NCBI RefSeq assembly: GCF_003076515.1
Contig: NZ_CP022390.1
Location: 2,108,001-2,172,000, forward strand
From: Alcaligenes aquatilis
GTDB lineage: Bacteria; Pseudomonadota; Gammaproteobacteria; Burkholderiales; Burkholderiaceae_B
DNA length: 64,000 bases
Direction of reading: 5' to 3'
Under the pieces are notes generated by a model that was not told where the DNA came from, made no database searches, and worked only from the letters and a program-made list of their open reading frames with translations. The translations under genes were made by a program, and so were the position numbers. Positions 26,826 to 36,065 of the stretch are shown here, piece by piece (within the stretch, counting starts at the first letter, position 1; each line of letters opens with the position of its first letter).

Positions 26826-27547
26826 GTTGCCCGCCGTTTTGGTCTTCAATCTTGCGCTCGGCGCAGTCCAGCGCCAGAACACGCAGACCAGCCTTCAACA
26901 CCGTAGCAAAAATCACAAGCACTGCATGCATCCGAATCGCCACCGAGCTTTGTACCGGAGCGGACGCGCACGCAAACACACCGCCCTGGCCAACGCCAGA
27001 AACAGCAGCATTAAACGCAATTAAAAATTTTGTGTAAGCACACATGCTGATGATGAGTATGTCCGCAAGCCCTATCGGACTGGATTTGAATTGGCGCTTC
27101 TGAGATTTACAGGGCGCGAAAACAGCACAACAACATTTGGGGCAATAACTGATCGGGGCAATGCAGGTCTATAGTGTCAAATGCCAACATCAAGGCACCA
27201 ACAGACCACCGCAGGGGTTATCGATTGCCTAAACCTGAAGCAAAGCCAGAAACAGAGAAATTCGTTTTGCCGGGACATCCCGCCTAGTAGGGGAGCCGAC
27301 TGCTATCACAGCTAGATGCCAGCCAATACGAGCTGGTCGCTATACAGGGAGCCGCTTGCGCGTTTGAGCTTTTAGAAATGCCAGTCCGGCTGAACCTGTA
27401 AGCACAGTCTGTATTACACCATTGCGACCGGCAAGACGCAAGAAAATTGAGGGCCGTTTTATCCTGCCCTCATGCCCTTCCCAGTAGCCATCGGCAAATA
27501 TTAATGAAATAAACACGCCACACTATGTACATAATCAAAAACTATGT
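26826..27547. other. Gene-free spacer between the two initiator tRNA genes
   Basis: About 720 bp with no credible coding region on either strand. Open frames here lack Shine-Dalgarno sites, and one ends in the antisense of the tRNA. No transposase, integrase, or direct repeat beyond the tRNA genes was seen. It may contain decayed sequence, but I cannot identify its origin. Confidence 0.5.
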
Positions 27548-27553
27548 TATAGT
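27548..27553 (+). promoter_or_regulatory. -10 element of tRNA-fMet copy 2
   Basis: TATAGT ending 11 nt before the tRNA 5' end. The matching -35 (TATGTA/ATGTAC at 17-18 bp) is poor. Upstream sequence differs from copy 1 apart from a short CTTTTC stretch. Confidence 0.4.
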
Positions 27554-27564
27554 TACTTTTCTGA

Positions 27565-27641
<77 letters not shown>

Positions 27642-27647
27642 AATTTA

Positions 27648-27678
27648 AAAAACCGTCGCTTATGCGGCGGTTTTTTTT
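27648..27678 (+). terminator. Terminator after tRNA-fMet copy 2
   Basis: Stem AACCGTCGC / GCGGCGGTT (one G-T pair) followed by eight T residues, starting 7 nt after the CCA end. Confidence 0.9.
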
Positions 27679-27810
27679 CGTCCTGCTCCAAGGTGCTCGC
27701 CTTATCAGGCGTTGCTGCTTGCGACACGTTAAGCGACATGGCCTGGATACGTTCAGTCCTCCCAAGCCATACCTATAGCTTGAACAGCGCTCACACGGCT
27801 AATCACAAAA

Positions 27811-27830
27811 GCCGGAAGAGAACCTCCGGC
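27811..27830 (-). terminator. Possible terminator of the exported-protein gene
   Basis: Six-bp stem GCCGGA / TCCGGC with an 8-nt loop, followed on the minus strand by TTTTGTG. Lies 28 bp past the stop codon. Short stem, so only moderate support. Confidence 0.5.
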
Positions 27831-27857
27831 CCCTAAAAACCCCGTGCTTGACGTCAA

Positions 27858-28823
27858 CTAATTCGATGCCTCTGCTCGGCCAAGGCTGAACAAATGCAAA
27901 CCATAGCGCAAATGATCACGCAACCAGACATAGGCTGCAGGAACCTGTCCTGTATCAAATCTGGCTTGCAAGCTCAGGCCAGCTAATAATTTACGCGCTT
28001 GATCAACAGACACGCCAGGCTCCAGGCGTACCACTGGCCAGGAGGGATCCATGTTCATCTCCAACGACAAGCGCCCATGGGGTGCGGGCAGTTGGGCGAT
28101 GAATGCCAGCAAGGCATCACGACTGTCTCGATCCGCCACCGAATCGGGCATCAGTTGTACCGCACTGCGTGCTGCCAACAAGGCCTTTTCAATAGCGGGG
28201 CGCGGGTCCTCGTGCATACTCATGCTCAAGACCACTGCGGGCATGACCATGGACTGGATCAGATTTTGATTATCCAAATACAGATTCAGGCTTTTAAGCT
28301 CCGCCTGTTCAAGATCGTCTGCCCCCAAGGCGCGCCCTACTGCAGACTCAACACCAAACTGAGCCTGAACACGAACCTCCCTAAGGTGCTGGCTACGCAA
28401 TCGCGCTTGCTCCAGAGACAATTGCGCCGACGCTGAGTCCCACTTGTAGGCAAGGGAGAAATCCATCGGCTTTGCCTGTAGACGCATAATGTAATCTTGC
28501 CCTGGCAGCAGCCCGGTCAGAACATAGATCCCGCTTATTCTTAAATCCATGGAATCAGGAATCTCTTGCTGCTCAGAATAGGAGGCTAATCCCTCATCGC
28601 GCAACACCAGCTCGTCAAAAGCCAACAGCATGGACGAAAAACCAGCCGACCACTGCCCATTCTGAACTCGACAAGCTCCATCCTCATCCTGCATCTGCAA
28701 CTCATCACCAGATTGCGGCTGCAAAGCGACATAATTACGCAAATACTCACAAGCCGGCCCCGCTTGAACCGAACTGGCCAGCACCATCGCGCTGCCCAAC
28801 ATCAAGGCAATCTTTTTCTTCAT
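27858..28823 (-). CDS. Exported protein of unknown function
   Basis: Not recognised as a named family. The 321-residue precursor from the ATG at 28823 begins with a clear Sec signal peptide, MKKKIALMLGSAMVLASSVQA, cut before GPACEYL. The mature protein is soluble in appearance, has two cysteines near the N-terminus (CEYL and GACR) that could form a disulfide, and long amphipathic helices (LSLEQARLRSQHLREVRVQ). There is no lipobox and no membrane segment beyond the signal. Probably periplasmic. It diverges from the FemAB-like gene at 28953. A longer in-frame start at 28862 would bury the signal peptide and is unlikely. Confidence 0.75.
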   Translation of the reverse strand: MKKKIALMLGSAMVLASSVQAGPACEYLRNYVALQPQSGDELQMQDEDGACRVQNGQWSAGFSSMLLAFDELVLRDEGLASYSEQQEIPDSMDLRISGIYVLTGLLPGQDYIMRLQAKPMDFSLAYKWDSASAQLSLEQARLRSQHLREVRVQAQFGVESAVGRALGADDLEQAELKSLNLYLDNQNLIQSMVMPAVVLSMSMHEDPRPAIEKALLAARSAVQLMPDSVADRDSRDALLAFIAQLPAPHGRLSLEMNMDPSWPVVRLEPGVSVDQARKLLAGLSLQARFDTGQVPAAYVWLRDHLRYGLHLFSLGRAEASN

Positions 28824-28952
28824 GAACCCCTCGTAGTGGGCAAGCGCCGGCAACCCTGCCAAACAAGCCTTCCCTTTGCATGAAACGCTGGCTAGTATAC
28901 AAAGCCGTCAGGGCCTATGCCCTACTCCTGTTTCAAGATAGGCCCCACTGCT

Positions 28953-30095
28953 ATGGTCAGCACTGAACCGATCCAGTTTTCACTTTGCACCCAACTGAAC
29001 AAGCTCGACTCAGCAAGCTGGGATGCGCTATCGGGTCATCACCTCTTGCTCCGCCATGCCTTTCTAAGGTCGTTGGACGACGCTGGCTGCGTTACCCCAC
29101 AAACAGGCTGGTCACCGCATTACCTGTTGATGCATCGTGGACAGACGCTGTGTGGCGCCGTGCCCCTGTATCTGAAACACCATTCCCGGGGAGAATATGT
29201 GTTTGACCAAGGCTGGGCTCAGGCCTATCAACGTCACGGCCTGGACTATTACCCCAAGCTCTTGTGCGCCATCCCTTTTACGCCCGTCAGTGGCCCGCGT
29301 CTTTTGGCTCACTCTCATGAAGATCGGGTTCTGCTGGCCCGACAACTGATTCAACTGACACAGAACAATCAGTTGTCCTCCGTGCATGTGCTCTTTCCCA
29401 ATCCGGACGACAGGCAAGCTCTGGAGCAGGCTGGCTTCATGATTCGCCATGATGTGCAATTTCACTGGCAGAACCAGGACTACGCCAGCTACGAGGACTT
29501 TCTAGCTTCGCTGACCCAGCAAAAGCGCAAAAAAATGCGACAGGACAGCCGCAAGGTGTACGAACAAGGCCTGTCCTTTGAACACAAGCAGGGTCAAGAA
29601 ATTAGCGAACAAAATCTGGACTACTTTTACCAGTGCTACGCCAACACCTACCAAGAGCGCGGGCAACATCCTTATCTAAACCGGGATTTCTTTGCCCGCC
29701 TGCACGAGCAGTTACCCGAATCCCTGGTATTGATTCTGGCACAACAACATGGACAAGAAGTCGCCTGCGCCCTGTCGCTACGGGACGGACACACGCTTTA
29801 TGGACGTTACTGGGGCTGTACCCGCTACGTGCCTGGCCTGCACTTTGAGACCTGCTACAACCAGGCAATCCAGTTTTGCATTGCACAGCAACTGCGTGTT
29901 TTTGAAGGTGGCGCTCAAGGCGAGCACAAGCTCTCGCGTGGCTTGTTGCCCACGCCCACCAGCTCGGCACACTGGATTGCAGATCCTCGCTTTGCCCACG
30001 CCATTGAAGCGTTTGTGCATGAAGAAGCGGGCCATGTGGCCCGCTATCAGGAAACTCTCAGCAGCCATACCCCGTTTAAAACGCTGGCAGGCTAA
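28953..30095 (+). CDS. FemAB-like / GNAT-fold protein (DUF482, peptidogalycan biosynthesis-type)
   Basis: The 380-residue protein resembles the PF04339 family, a double-GNAT fold related to FemAB aminoacyl transferases. Family-typical segments are the N-terminal LLRHAFLRSLDDAGCVTPQTGW, KRKKMRQDSRKVYEQGL near 195, NTYQERGQHPYLNRDFF near 235, and GRYWGCTRYVPGLHFETCY near 290. Members' substrate is unproven, although many sit in cytoplasm and are annotated as N-acetyltransferases. The start is uncertain: 28953 fits family alignments better, while an ATG at 28917 in frame adds 12 residues. Neither has a good Shine-Dalgarno. Confidence 0.8.
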   Translation: MVSTEPIQFSLCTQLNKLDSASWDALSGHHLLLRHAFLRSLDDAGCVTPQTGWSPHYLLMHRGQTLCGAVPLYLKHHSRGEYVFDQGWAQAYQRHGLDYYPKLLCAIPFTPVSGPRLLAHSHEDRVLLARQLIQLTQNNQLSSVHVLFPNPDDRQALEQAGFMIRHDVQFHWQNQDYASYEDFLASLTQQKRKKMRQDSRKVYEQGLSFEHKQGQEISEQNLDYFYQCYANTYQERGQHPYLNRDFFARLHEQLPESLVLILAQQHGQEVACALSLRDGHTLYGRYWGCTRYVPGLHFETCYNQAIQFCIAQQLRVFEGGAQGEHKLSRGLLPTPTSSAHWIADPRFAHAIEAFVHEEAGHVARYQETLSSHTPFKTLAG

Positions 30096-30100
30096 AAAAA

Positions 30101-30643
30101 TCAGTCTTTCTTGTCTTTGCCGGGTGGCACAAAGGGAAAGACCGAGAACATCTGCCGAGTCTGATCCTGCATCTGGTCCTGCATTTGCACGAACAGATTC
30201 TTGCTTTGGTCGATGTAGCTGTTCATGACGGTTTGCATCACAGGGGCCTGTAGGCTCATGAATTGCGCCCAGGCCTCGGGGCCGAACTGCCCGCCATACA
30301 CGCCCTTGGACTGTTCGGTCATGCGCTCCTGAATTTCCATGAAAGCCTGAATGTTTTTTTCCAGATACGAGCCCATGACCCCCTGCATGGCATTGCCATA
30401 AAAGCGGATGATCTGCATCAGCACCGGAGTGGAAAACATCGGGATACCCCCGCTTTCTTCCTCAAGAATGATCTGCAGCAAAATACTGCGCGTCAGGTCC
30501 TCGCCGCTTTTGGCATCGACGACCGCGAACTCCTCGCCTGACAGAACCAGTTGCTTGACATCGACCATCGTGATGTAAGCACTGGCCTGTGTGTCGTACA
30601 AGCGACGATTGGGGTATTTCTTGATGAGTCGAGGGGATCCCAT
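30101..30643 (-). CDS. phaR: Polyhydroxyalkanoate synthesis repressor PhaR
   Basis: DNA- and PHB-binding repressor that controls phasin and its own gene and senses PHB granules. The 180-residue protein starts with the hallmark PHB/PHA accumulation regulator DNA-binding domain (LIKKYPNRRLYDTQASAYIT) and has the helical PHB-binding region near 75-120 (QIIRFYGNAMQGVMGSYLEK). The C-terminal Gln/Met-rich tail (MQDQMQDQTRQM) is typical. Located downstream of phaC and phaB with 59 bp between phaB and phaR. Ends 5 bp from the converging FemAB-like gene. Confidence 0.94.
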   Translation of the reverse strand: MGSPRLIKKYPNRRLYDTQASAYITMVDVKQLVLSGEEFAVVDAKSGEDLTRSILLQIILEEESGGIPMFSTPVLMQIIRFYGNAMQGVMGSYLEKNIQAFMEIQERMTEQSKGVYGGQFGPEAWAQFMSLQAPVMQTVMNSYIDQSKNLFVQMQDQMQDQTRQMFSVFPFVPPGKDKKD

Positions 30644-30686
30644 GCTGGTGCTTACTTCCTAATCAATAAAACAAAAACACGCGCTA

Positions 30687-30695
30687 TGCACTGCA
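30687..30695 (-). promoter_or_regulatory. TGCA-C-TGCA repeat upstream of phaR (possible PhaR site)
   Basis: A 9-bp palindrome TGCA-C-TGCA sits 44 bp before the phaR start. PhaR proteins are known to autoregulate and some bind TGC/GCA-containing repeats, so this is a candidate operator. A TTGCAA occurs upstream of phaC at about 33209. Evidence is only the motif. Confidence 0.25.
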
Positions 30696-30702
30696 ACAAG
30701 CC

Positions 30703-31440
30703 TTAACTCATGTGCAAGCCACCGTTCAGGGAGAAATCCGCGCCAGTGGCAAAGCCGGAATCACCCGAGGCCAGCCAAGCGACCATAGACCCGATTTCAT
30801 CGGGCGTGCCCAAGCGCCCCACCGGAATGGTAGCCACGATTTTCTCCAGCACATCGGGACGAATCGCGCGGACCATGTCCGTACCAATATAACCGGGGGA
30901 AATAGTATTGACCGTCACCCCCTTATTGGCAACCTCCTGAGCCAGGGCCATGGTAAAGCCGTGGATCCCGGCTTTGGCCGTCGAGTAGTTGGTCTGGCCA
31001 AATTGCCCTTTTTGCCCGTTCACCGAACTGATGTTGATGATGCGGCCCCATTGGCGCTCTACCATGCCATCAATCACTTGTTTGGTCACGTTGAACAAGC
31101 TATTCAGGTTGGTGTCGATCACTGCGCGCCAATCTTCCTGGCTCATTTTACGGAAGGTTCCGTCGCGTGTAATCCCGGCATTATTGACCAGCACATCGAC
31201 ACGGCCAAAATCGGCAAATACTTTCTTAAAGGTCTCGACGGTCGAATCCCAGTCTGCCACGTTGCCCACCGAAGCATGAAATGTGTAGCCCAGCTCGGCT
31301 TGCTCGCCCAACCATTTCTGAAAATCACGGTTGGGGCCACAACCTGCAATTACGGTAAACCCGTCTTTGGCCAGGCGCTGACAAATGACTGTCCCTATCC
31401 CTCCCATACCACCAGTTACGTAAGCTACTTTGCTGCTCAT
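30703..31440 (-). CDS. phaB: Acetoacetyl-CoA reductase (PHB pathway)
   Basis: NADPH-dependent short-chain dehydrogenase that makes (R)-3-hydroxybutyryl-CoA, the monomer for PHB. The 245-residue protein has the cofactor motif TGGMGGIG near 9, NNAGITRDGTFRKM near 90, and the Ser-Tyr-Lys active site (NISSVNGQKGQFGQTNYSTAK) near 138-157; the VNGQKGQFGQ stretch separates PhbB from FabG. The ATG at 31440 has CAGGAG six bases upstream; an ATG two codons before abuts the same site and is too close. Lies 126 bp downstream of phaC on the same strand. Confidence 0.95.
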   Translation of the reverse strand: MSSKVAYVTGGMGGIGTVICQRLAKDGFTVIAGCGPNRDFQKWLGEQAELGYTFHASVGNVADWDSTVETFKKVFADFGRVDVLVNNAGITRDGTFRKMSQEDWRAVIDTNLNSLFNVTKQVIDGMVERQWGRIINISSVNGQKGQFGQTNYSTAKAGIHGFTMALAQEVANKGVTVNTISPGYIGTDMVRAIRPDVLEKIVATIPVGRLGTPDEIGSMVAWLASGDSGFATGADFSLNGGLHMS

Positions 31441-31566
31441 ATCCATCTCCTGAAAGGGGTGACAACGCTCGAATCCCTGTGCCGGCCCGGGCAATGAAAA
31501 AGCCTGGCGTCGGGATCAAGGAAGCAGGCTGATTACCCTGCTCCCGAAACCTGAAAAACTGAAGAA

Positions 31567-33198
31567 TTAACTGGCGCGCACTTTCACATAACTGCCGGGC
31601 GCCTCTTCCAGCACGGGATAACGCGCATGGCCCAATCGACGTTTTGCGCGACGCCGTGAGCCCGACAAGGGCGCCAGCCAAGCAATCCAGTCCGACCACC
31701 AGCTACCGGGGACGGACTGAGCCCGTTCCATATACTGCTGGGCATCCAGCGTGGCGACCGGCTCGCCGTCTTGCAGCACCCAATAATTACGACGCTGCTT
31801 GGCAGGCGGATTGATCACGCCCGCAATATGGCCAGACGCTCCCAACACAAACCGATGCTGGGCCGCCGGCAATGCCCGCAAGGACGCATAGGCAGACTGC
31901 CAGGGCACGATATGGTCATCTTTGGAGCCATACAGGTACACAGGCAAATCGAGCTGACTCAGATCGGCACGGTGCTCTCCCACGGGGACGCCCCCCTTCT
32001 GAATCAGGCGATTTTCCAGATAGGTATTACGCAAATACCAGGTAAAGAAAGGACCGGGCAAATGGGTGCCGTCGGAATTCCAGTACAGCAGATCAAATGC
32101 AGGCGGTTTTTTGCCCTGCAAGTAATTGCTGTTCACATAGTTCCAAACCAGCTCGGCGGGGCGCAAGAAAGAAAAGGTACTGGCCAGTTCGCGGGCATTG
32201 AGCAAACCGCCCTGCCCCAACTGCCACTCCCGAAACGCGACCTGTGCCTCGTCGATGAAGACGTTCAGCATACCCACGTCAGTAAAGTCCAACATGGTGG
32301 TCAACAAGGTCATGGAAGCGGCCGGATCCTGGCCTTTATTGCGCGCCAGTGCCAAGGCACTGGCCAGCAAGGTGCCGCCAATACAAAAGCCCAGCGTATT
32401 GATTTTTTCCTGTCCCGACAGTTCCTGGCTGACGCGAATCGCCTCCAGCACGCCTTGCTCCAGATAGTCCTGCCAGCTCAGGGCATGGATATGGGCTGCA
32501 TCGTTCGGCTGGGGATTGCGCCAGGACATCAGATACACCGTCAGCCCCTGATCCAGGGCATGGCGTACGAACGAGTTCTCGGGTTGCAGGTCCAGAATGT
32601 AGAACTTGTTAATACACGGGGGCACGATCAGCAAAGGCACGGCATGCACCATGCTGGTGGTGGGTGAGTACTGAATCAGCTGGAAAATATCATTCTGGAA
32701 CACCACGGCACCTGCAGTGGTGCCCACGTTTTGCCCCAACTGAAACTGGCTTTCATCCGTTTGGGTCATGCGCCCCTTTTGCCAGTCATCCATAAAGTTG
32801 GACATGCCTTCCAGCACCGACTGGCCGCCCGTGTCCATCATGGTTTGTAGAGCCTGGGGGTTGAGCATCAAGTAATTGCTGGGCGACATAGCCTCGGCCC
32901 ACTGCATCATGGAAAAGCTCAGACGCTCCCGCTGTGCGGTGTCCAGCTCCATCAGGTCCAGCATCTCGTTCATGGCCTGAACGCTAAGCTGCCAGACATG
33001 GGCATTGAACAAGGCGGTAGGATTACGCTGCCAGGCGGCATCCGCAAACCGACGATCCTGCGGGGCAGGCAAGGCTCCCCGTTGGGCCTGGTCCCACAGC
33101 TCCTGCCACTGCTGCATGTAACGAGCCTGAAGTTCAGCACAGCCGGTAGCATCCATCGGTTTGCCAAAACCTTGAAAAGCACTGTTATTACTCGACAT
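31567..33198 (-). CDS. phaC: Class I polyhydroxyalkanoate synthase
   Basis: Polymerises (R)-3-hydroxyacyl-CoA into PHB on granules. The 543-residue protein has the lipase-like box GFCIGG near 271-276 with the catalytic Cys, the Asp in YGSKDDHIVPW near 430, and the catalytic His in GASGHIAGVINPP near 460. The N-terminal domain has the PhaC_N features (NPQALQTMMDTGGQSVLEGM). It is shorter than the Cupriavidus enzyme (589), mostly at the N-terminus. Start at the ATG 33198 is preferred over an upstream in-frame start. phaB and phaR follow; no phaA thiolase gene is next to it, which is unusual for a phaCAB-type organism. Confidence 0.95.
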   Translation of the reverse strand: MSSNNSAFQGFGKPMDATGCAELQARYMQQWQELWDQAQRGALPAPQDRRFADAAWQRNPTALFNAHVWQLSVQAMNEMLDLMELDTAQRERLSFSMMQWAEAMSPSNYLMLNPQALQTMMDTGGQSVLEGMSNFMDDWQKGRMTQTDESQFQLGQNVGTTAGAVVFQNDIFQLIQYSPTTSMVHAVPLLIVPPCINKFYILDLQPENSFVRHALDQGLTVYLMSWRNPQPNDAAHIHALSWQDYLEQGVLEAIRVSQELSGQEKINTLGFCIGGTLLASALALARNKGQDPAASMTLLTTMLDFTDVGMLNVFIDEAQVAFREWQLGQGGLLNARELASTFSFLRPAELVWNYVNSNYLQGKKPPAFDLLYWNSDGTHLPGPFFTWYLRNTYLENRLIQKGGVPVGEHRADLSQLDLPVYLYGSKDDHIVPWQSAYASLRALPAAQHRFVLGASGHIAGVINPPAKQRRNYWVLQDGEPVATLDAQQYMERAQSVPGSWWSDWIAWLAPLSGSRRRAKRRLGHARYPVLEEAPGSYVKVRAS

Positions 33199-33341
33199 CT
33201 GCCACCTGTAAACGAATTGCAAATACGCTTAGAGCATGACGTTCGTCACAAAGGCAGTCAATTGGGGTAATTAATTAGGCTGGCGCGCCAATAGACGGAA
33301 TTAAAAATTCCATATGGTATTTAAAAACGAGCAAAAAACCG

Positions 33342-34109
33342 TTAACGCGGGTTCAGGCGAGCAATCGTGGCTTGTCGGCCAGTCAAGGGCGAGCGCCGAT
33401 AAGAATAAAACAAATCATTATCTTGAAACGTGCACAGGCCACTTAAATGCACAGTTATTTTTCCGAGGCTCAATTTTTCCAATCGGTGGCGTGCAATACC
33501 GGGCAAATCCGCCTGCCATTTTCCAGGGCGCTTTCCCCGAATAAAAAAGGCGGCCAATTCAGGCTCGTCCAGAACATAGGCATCAAAGACCTCCTGCCCG
33601 ACCTCGAAGTGCTCCTGGCTAATCGCCGGCCCAATCCAGGCTTGCCAGGATTGCGCTTGGGGACAACGGGCGGCCATCGCCTGCCAGGTATTTTCCAAGA
33701 CTCCGGCTTGCAGCCCACGCCAACCGGCATGGGCCACACCGAGCACCTGGGCTTGCTCATCCCAAATGACAACCGGCAGGCAATCCGCCGTCAAGATGGC
33801 CAAAGTGCGATCCCGGCGCGTGGTGATAGCGGCATCAAACTGCCTGGGCACGGCAGGCAGGACCTCCTGATCCGCATCCAGCACGTCTGTACCATGTACC
33901 TGTGCCAACCAGATGGGCTCCGCACTCAAAAAGTCCGCAAGCCGTTGCCGATTGACCTGCACCCGCTGCGGATCGTCGCCGGTATTCAAGCCCAGGTTCA
34001 GGCTGTCGCGCTCGTCCTGGCTGACGCCACCGGCCCGAGTCGTACAAAAATAAAGCAGCCCCGCTTGTGCGGGGCCGCTAACCGTAGAAATCAACGTTGA
34101 GTGTGCCAT
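33342..34109 (-). CDS. pgeF: Polyphenol oxidase/multicopper-like family protein (peptidoglycan editing factor, YfiH)
   Basis: Member of the DUF152/LACC1-like family. PgeF corrects misincorporated residues in peptidoglycan precursors in E. coli, and relatives have adenosine deaminase / purine nucleoside phosphorylase activity. The 255-residue protein has the zinc-site motifs QVHGTDV near 70, ILTADCLPVV near 105 and HAGWRGLQAGV near 130. Starts inside the 3' end of rluD (overlap 19 nt), the usual rluD-pgeF coupling in proteobacteria. It is followed by the phaC upstream region. Confidence 0.92.
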   Translation of the reverse strand: MAHSTLISTVSGPAQAGLLYFCTTRAGGVSQDERDSLNLGLNTGDDPQRVQVNRQRLADFLSAEPIWLAQVHGTDVLDADQEVLPAVPRQFDAAITTRRDRTLAILTADCLPVVIWDEQAQVLGVAHAGWRGLQAGVLENTWQAMAARCPQAQSWQAWIGPAISQEHFEVGQEVFDAYVLDEPELAAFFIRGKRPGKWQADLPGIARHRLEKLSLGKITVHLSGLCTFQDNDLFYSYRRSPLTGRQATIARLNPR

Positions 34110-35056
34110 TCAATAGACTCTACAACAGACTGATAATCAGCCGGTGGCTCTGCCGAGAAGCTGCGGCGCTCGCCCGTATCGGGATCTTCAAACTCCAGCA
34201 CGTGCGCATGCAGCATTTGACGCTGTGCCCCCGCAACCACGCGGCCACCATAGAGGGTATCGGCCAGCAGGGGATGCTTGATCGAACTGAGATGGACACG
34301 AATCTGGTGGGTACGCCCTGTCTCCAGTCGGCAAGCCACTTCGGTCACCGCTTCTTCACCCGCATAACCCTGACGCAACATTTGATAATGCGTTACAGCA
34401 TGCTTGGGGGCAACGGATGGCCCAGTGCTCATGCGCACTGGCACGCGCAAATCGCGTCCAATTGGCTCATCTACCGAGCCCTGGCCCGGCAAGACACCAT
34501 GGACCAACGCCAGATACTGGCGTCCCATGCTACGCTCTTGCAGTTGTCGGACAAAGTGAGTTTGTGCGACTTCTGTGCGAGCCACCACCAGCAAGCCGGA
34601 AGTGTCTTTGTCCAGCCGGTGTACAACACCGGCACGGGGCACCTGTCGCAAAGTGGGAAAGCGAAACAGCAAACCATTGAGCAAGGTGCCGCGCCAGTTA
34701 CCCGCGCCAGGGTGCGTGACCAGACCGACTGGCTTGTTTACCACCAGCCAGGAGTCACTTTGAGCCACAATCTCGAAGTCCACGTCATCGGGCTCAAAAG
34801 CCATGTCTTCTGGGGCCTGTTGCTCCCAGACCAGCACGGTATCACCGGGGTAAACCGTATGCTTGACCTTGACGGCCTGGCCGTTGACGAGAACATGCCC
34901 GCTCTCGACCCAGGACTGTAGACGGCTGCGCGAATGCTGAGGCAGTAACCGCGCTAAAGTCTTGTCCAGACGATCGGGAGACGCAGTGATGGGAAGGATA
35001 AAACGCAGTGCGTCGGAAGAAACAACACTATCTTTTTCAGTATCTGTGTCAGGCAT
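34091..35056 (-). CDS. rluD: 23S rRNA pseudouridine(1911/1915/1917) synthase RluD
   Basis: Modifies three uridines in helix 69 of 23S rRNA and is important for ribosome function. The 321-residue protein has an S4 domain (RLDKTLARLLPQHSRSRLQSWVESG) at ~29-53 and the catalytic motif HRLDKDTSG at about 146-154 with the nucleophilic Asp near 149. C-terminal RTHQIRVHL near 240 fits RluA-family enzymes. Divergent from bamD with about 50 bp between start codons, a conserved arrangement in proteobacteria. Confidence 0.95.
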   Translation of the reverse strand: MPDTDTEKDSVVSSDALRFILPITASPDRLDKTLARLLPQHSRSRLQSWVESGHVLVNGQAVKVKHTVYPGDTVLVWEQQAPEDMAFEPDDVDFEIVAQSDSWLVVNKPVGLVTHPGAGNWRGTLLNGLLFRFPTLRQVPRAGVVHRLDKDTSGLLVVARTEVAQTHFVRQLQERSMGRQYLALVHGVLPGQGSVDEPIGRDLRVPVRMSTGPSVAPKHAVTHYQMLRQGYAGEEAVTEVACRLETGRTHQIRVHLSSIKHPLLADTLYGGRVVAGAQRQMLHAHVLEFEDPDTGERRSFSAEPPADYQSVVESIEWHTQR

Positions 35057-35106
35057 GGCGACAAATCATATAATTGAGCAGCAATGCTAACACCAAGGAC
35101 GCTTTT

Positions 35107-35949
35107 GTGACTCGCCTGAACCTGAACTTGCCACGTATTCGTGGTACCAAGCTGGCCCAAGTAGCCGCATTAATGCTGGCTGCCACTTTGCTTGCTGGCT
35201 GCGGCACTACCAAAAAAGAAGTTGACCCCACCTCGGGTTGGACCGCCGAGCGTTTGTATAAAGACGCCCGTGAAGAAATGTCGGCCGGCAACTGGAAAGA
35301 CGCGCGTACCCGCCTGGAAGCCGTCGAGTCCCGCTACCCCTTCGGCACATATGCACAGCAATCGCTGATCGACCAGGCTTACATTAACTGGAAAGACGAA
35401 GAGCCTGGCAAAGCCCTGGCCGCTATTGACCGCTTCCAGAAGCAATACCCCAGCCACCCTGGCACCGACTATATGCTGTACCTGAAAGGACTGATCTCCT
35501 TTACGCCTCCTAGCGCTGCCCTGTCCAACATTACCCAGCAGGACCCCAGCGAGCGTGACCCTAAAGGTCTGCGTGAATCCTACGAAGCCTTTAACGATCT
35601 GCTGCAACGCTACCCCGACAGCCGATACGCACCCGATGCCGCCAAACGTTTAACCTGGCTGGTCAGCACCATCGCTCAGAACGAAGTACATGTGGCCGAG
35701 TACTACTACAAACGTGGCGCCTACGTTGCCGCTGTTAACCGTGCCCAAACCGTTATTACGGACTTCAAGGGTGTGCCCATCGCCGAACGTGCGCTGTACC
35801 TGATGTACCTGTCTTACGACAAGATGGGCCAGACCGAGTTGCGCGACACCACCAAACGCGTGATGGACCAAAACTTCCCTGACTCAAAATACTTCACGGA
35901 AGGCTTGGATACCAAGGTTAACTACTGGAACCCCATCAACTGGTTCTAA
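35107..35949 (+). CDS. bamD: Outer membrane protein assembly factor BamD
   Basis: Essential lipoprotein of the BAM complex that inserts beta-barrel proteins. The 280-residue precursor has a lipoprotein signal with lipobox LLAGC (Cys near 32), then tetratricopeptide repeats: AERLYKDAREEMSAGNWKDA near 48, YAQQSLIDQAYINW near 80, and YAPDAAKRLTWLV near 177. The start chosen is a GTG at 35107 because AAGGA lies 7 nt upstream. A longer TTG start at 35074 would add 11 residues and has no ribosome site. A strong terminator follows. Confidence 0.95.
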   Translation: MTRLNLNLPRIRGTKLAQVAALMLAATLLAGCGTTKKEVDPTSGWTAERLYKDAREEMSAGNWKDARTRLEAVESRYPFGTYAQQSLIDQAYINWKDEEPGKALAAIDRFQKQYPSHPGTDYMLYLKGLISFTPPSAALSNITQQDPSERDPKGLRESYEAFNDLLQRYPDSRYAPDAAKRLTWLVSTIAQNEVHVAEYYYKRGAYVAAVNRAQTVITDFKGVPIAERALYLMYLSYDKMGQTELRDTTKRVMDQNFPDSKYFTEGLDTKVNYWNPINWF

Positions 35950-36029
35950 GCCTTGCAGCAAAGCAGCACAAGATGATACGGACTGCCTTTGTGAAGCGGC
36001 AATAAAACGTCTCACTGAACGCAGTCCCA

Positions 36030-36065
36030 AAAAGGGCCGAATCCTCTTCAGGATTCGGCCCTTTT
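36030..36065. terminator. Strong terminator after bamD
   Basis: Perfect 16-bp stem AAAAGGGCCGAATCCT / AGGATTCGGCCCTTTT with a CTTC loop. A and T runs on both sides make it work in both directions. Serves bamD and possibly the converging TRAP-TetR operon, though no second terminator is visible close to the tetR stop at 36203. Confidence 0.92.
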
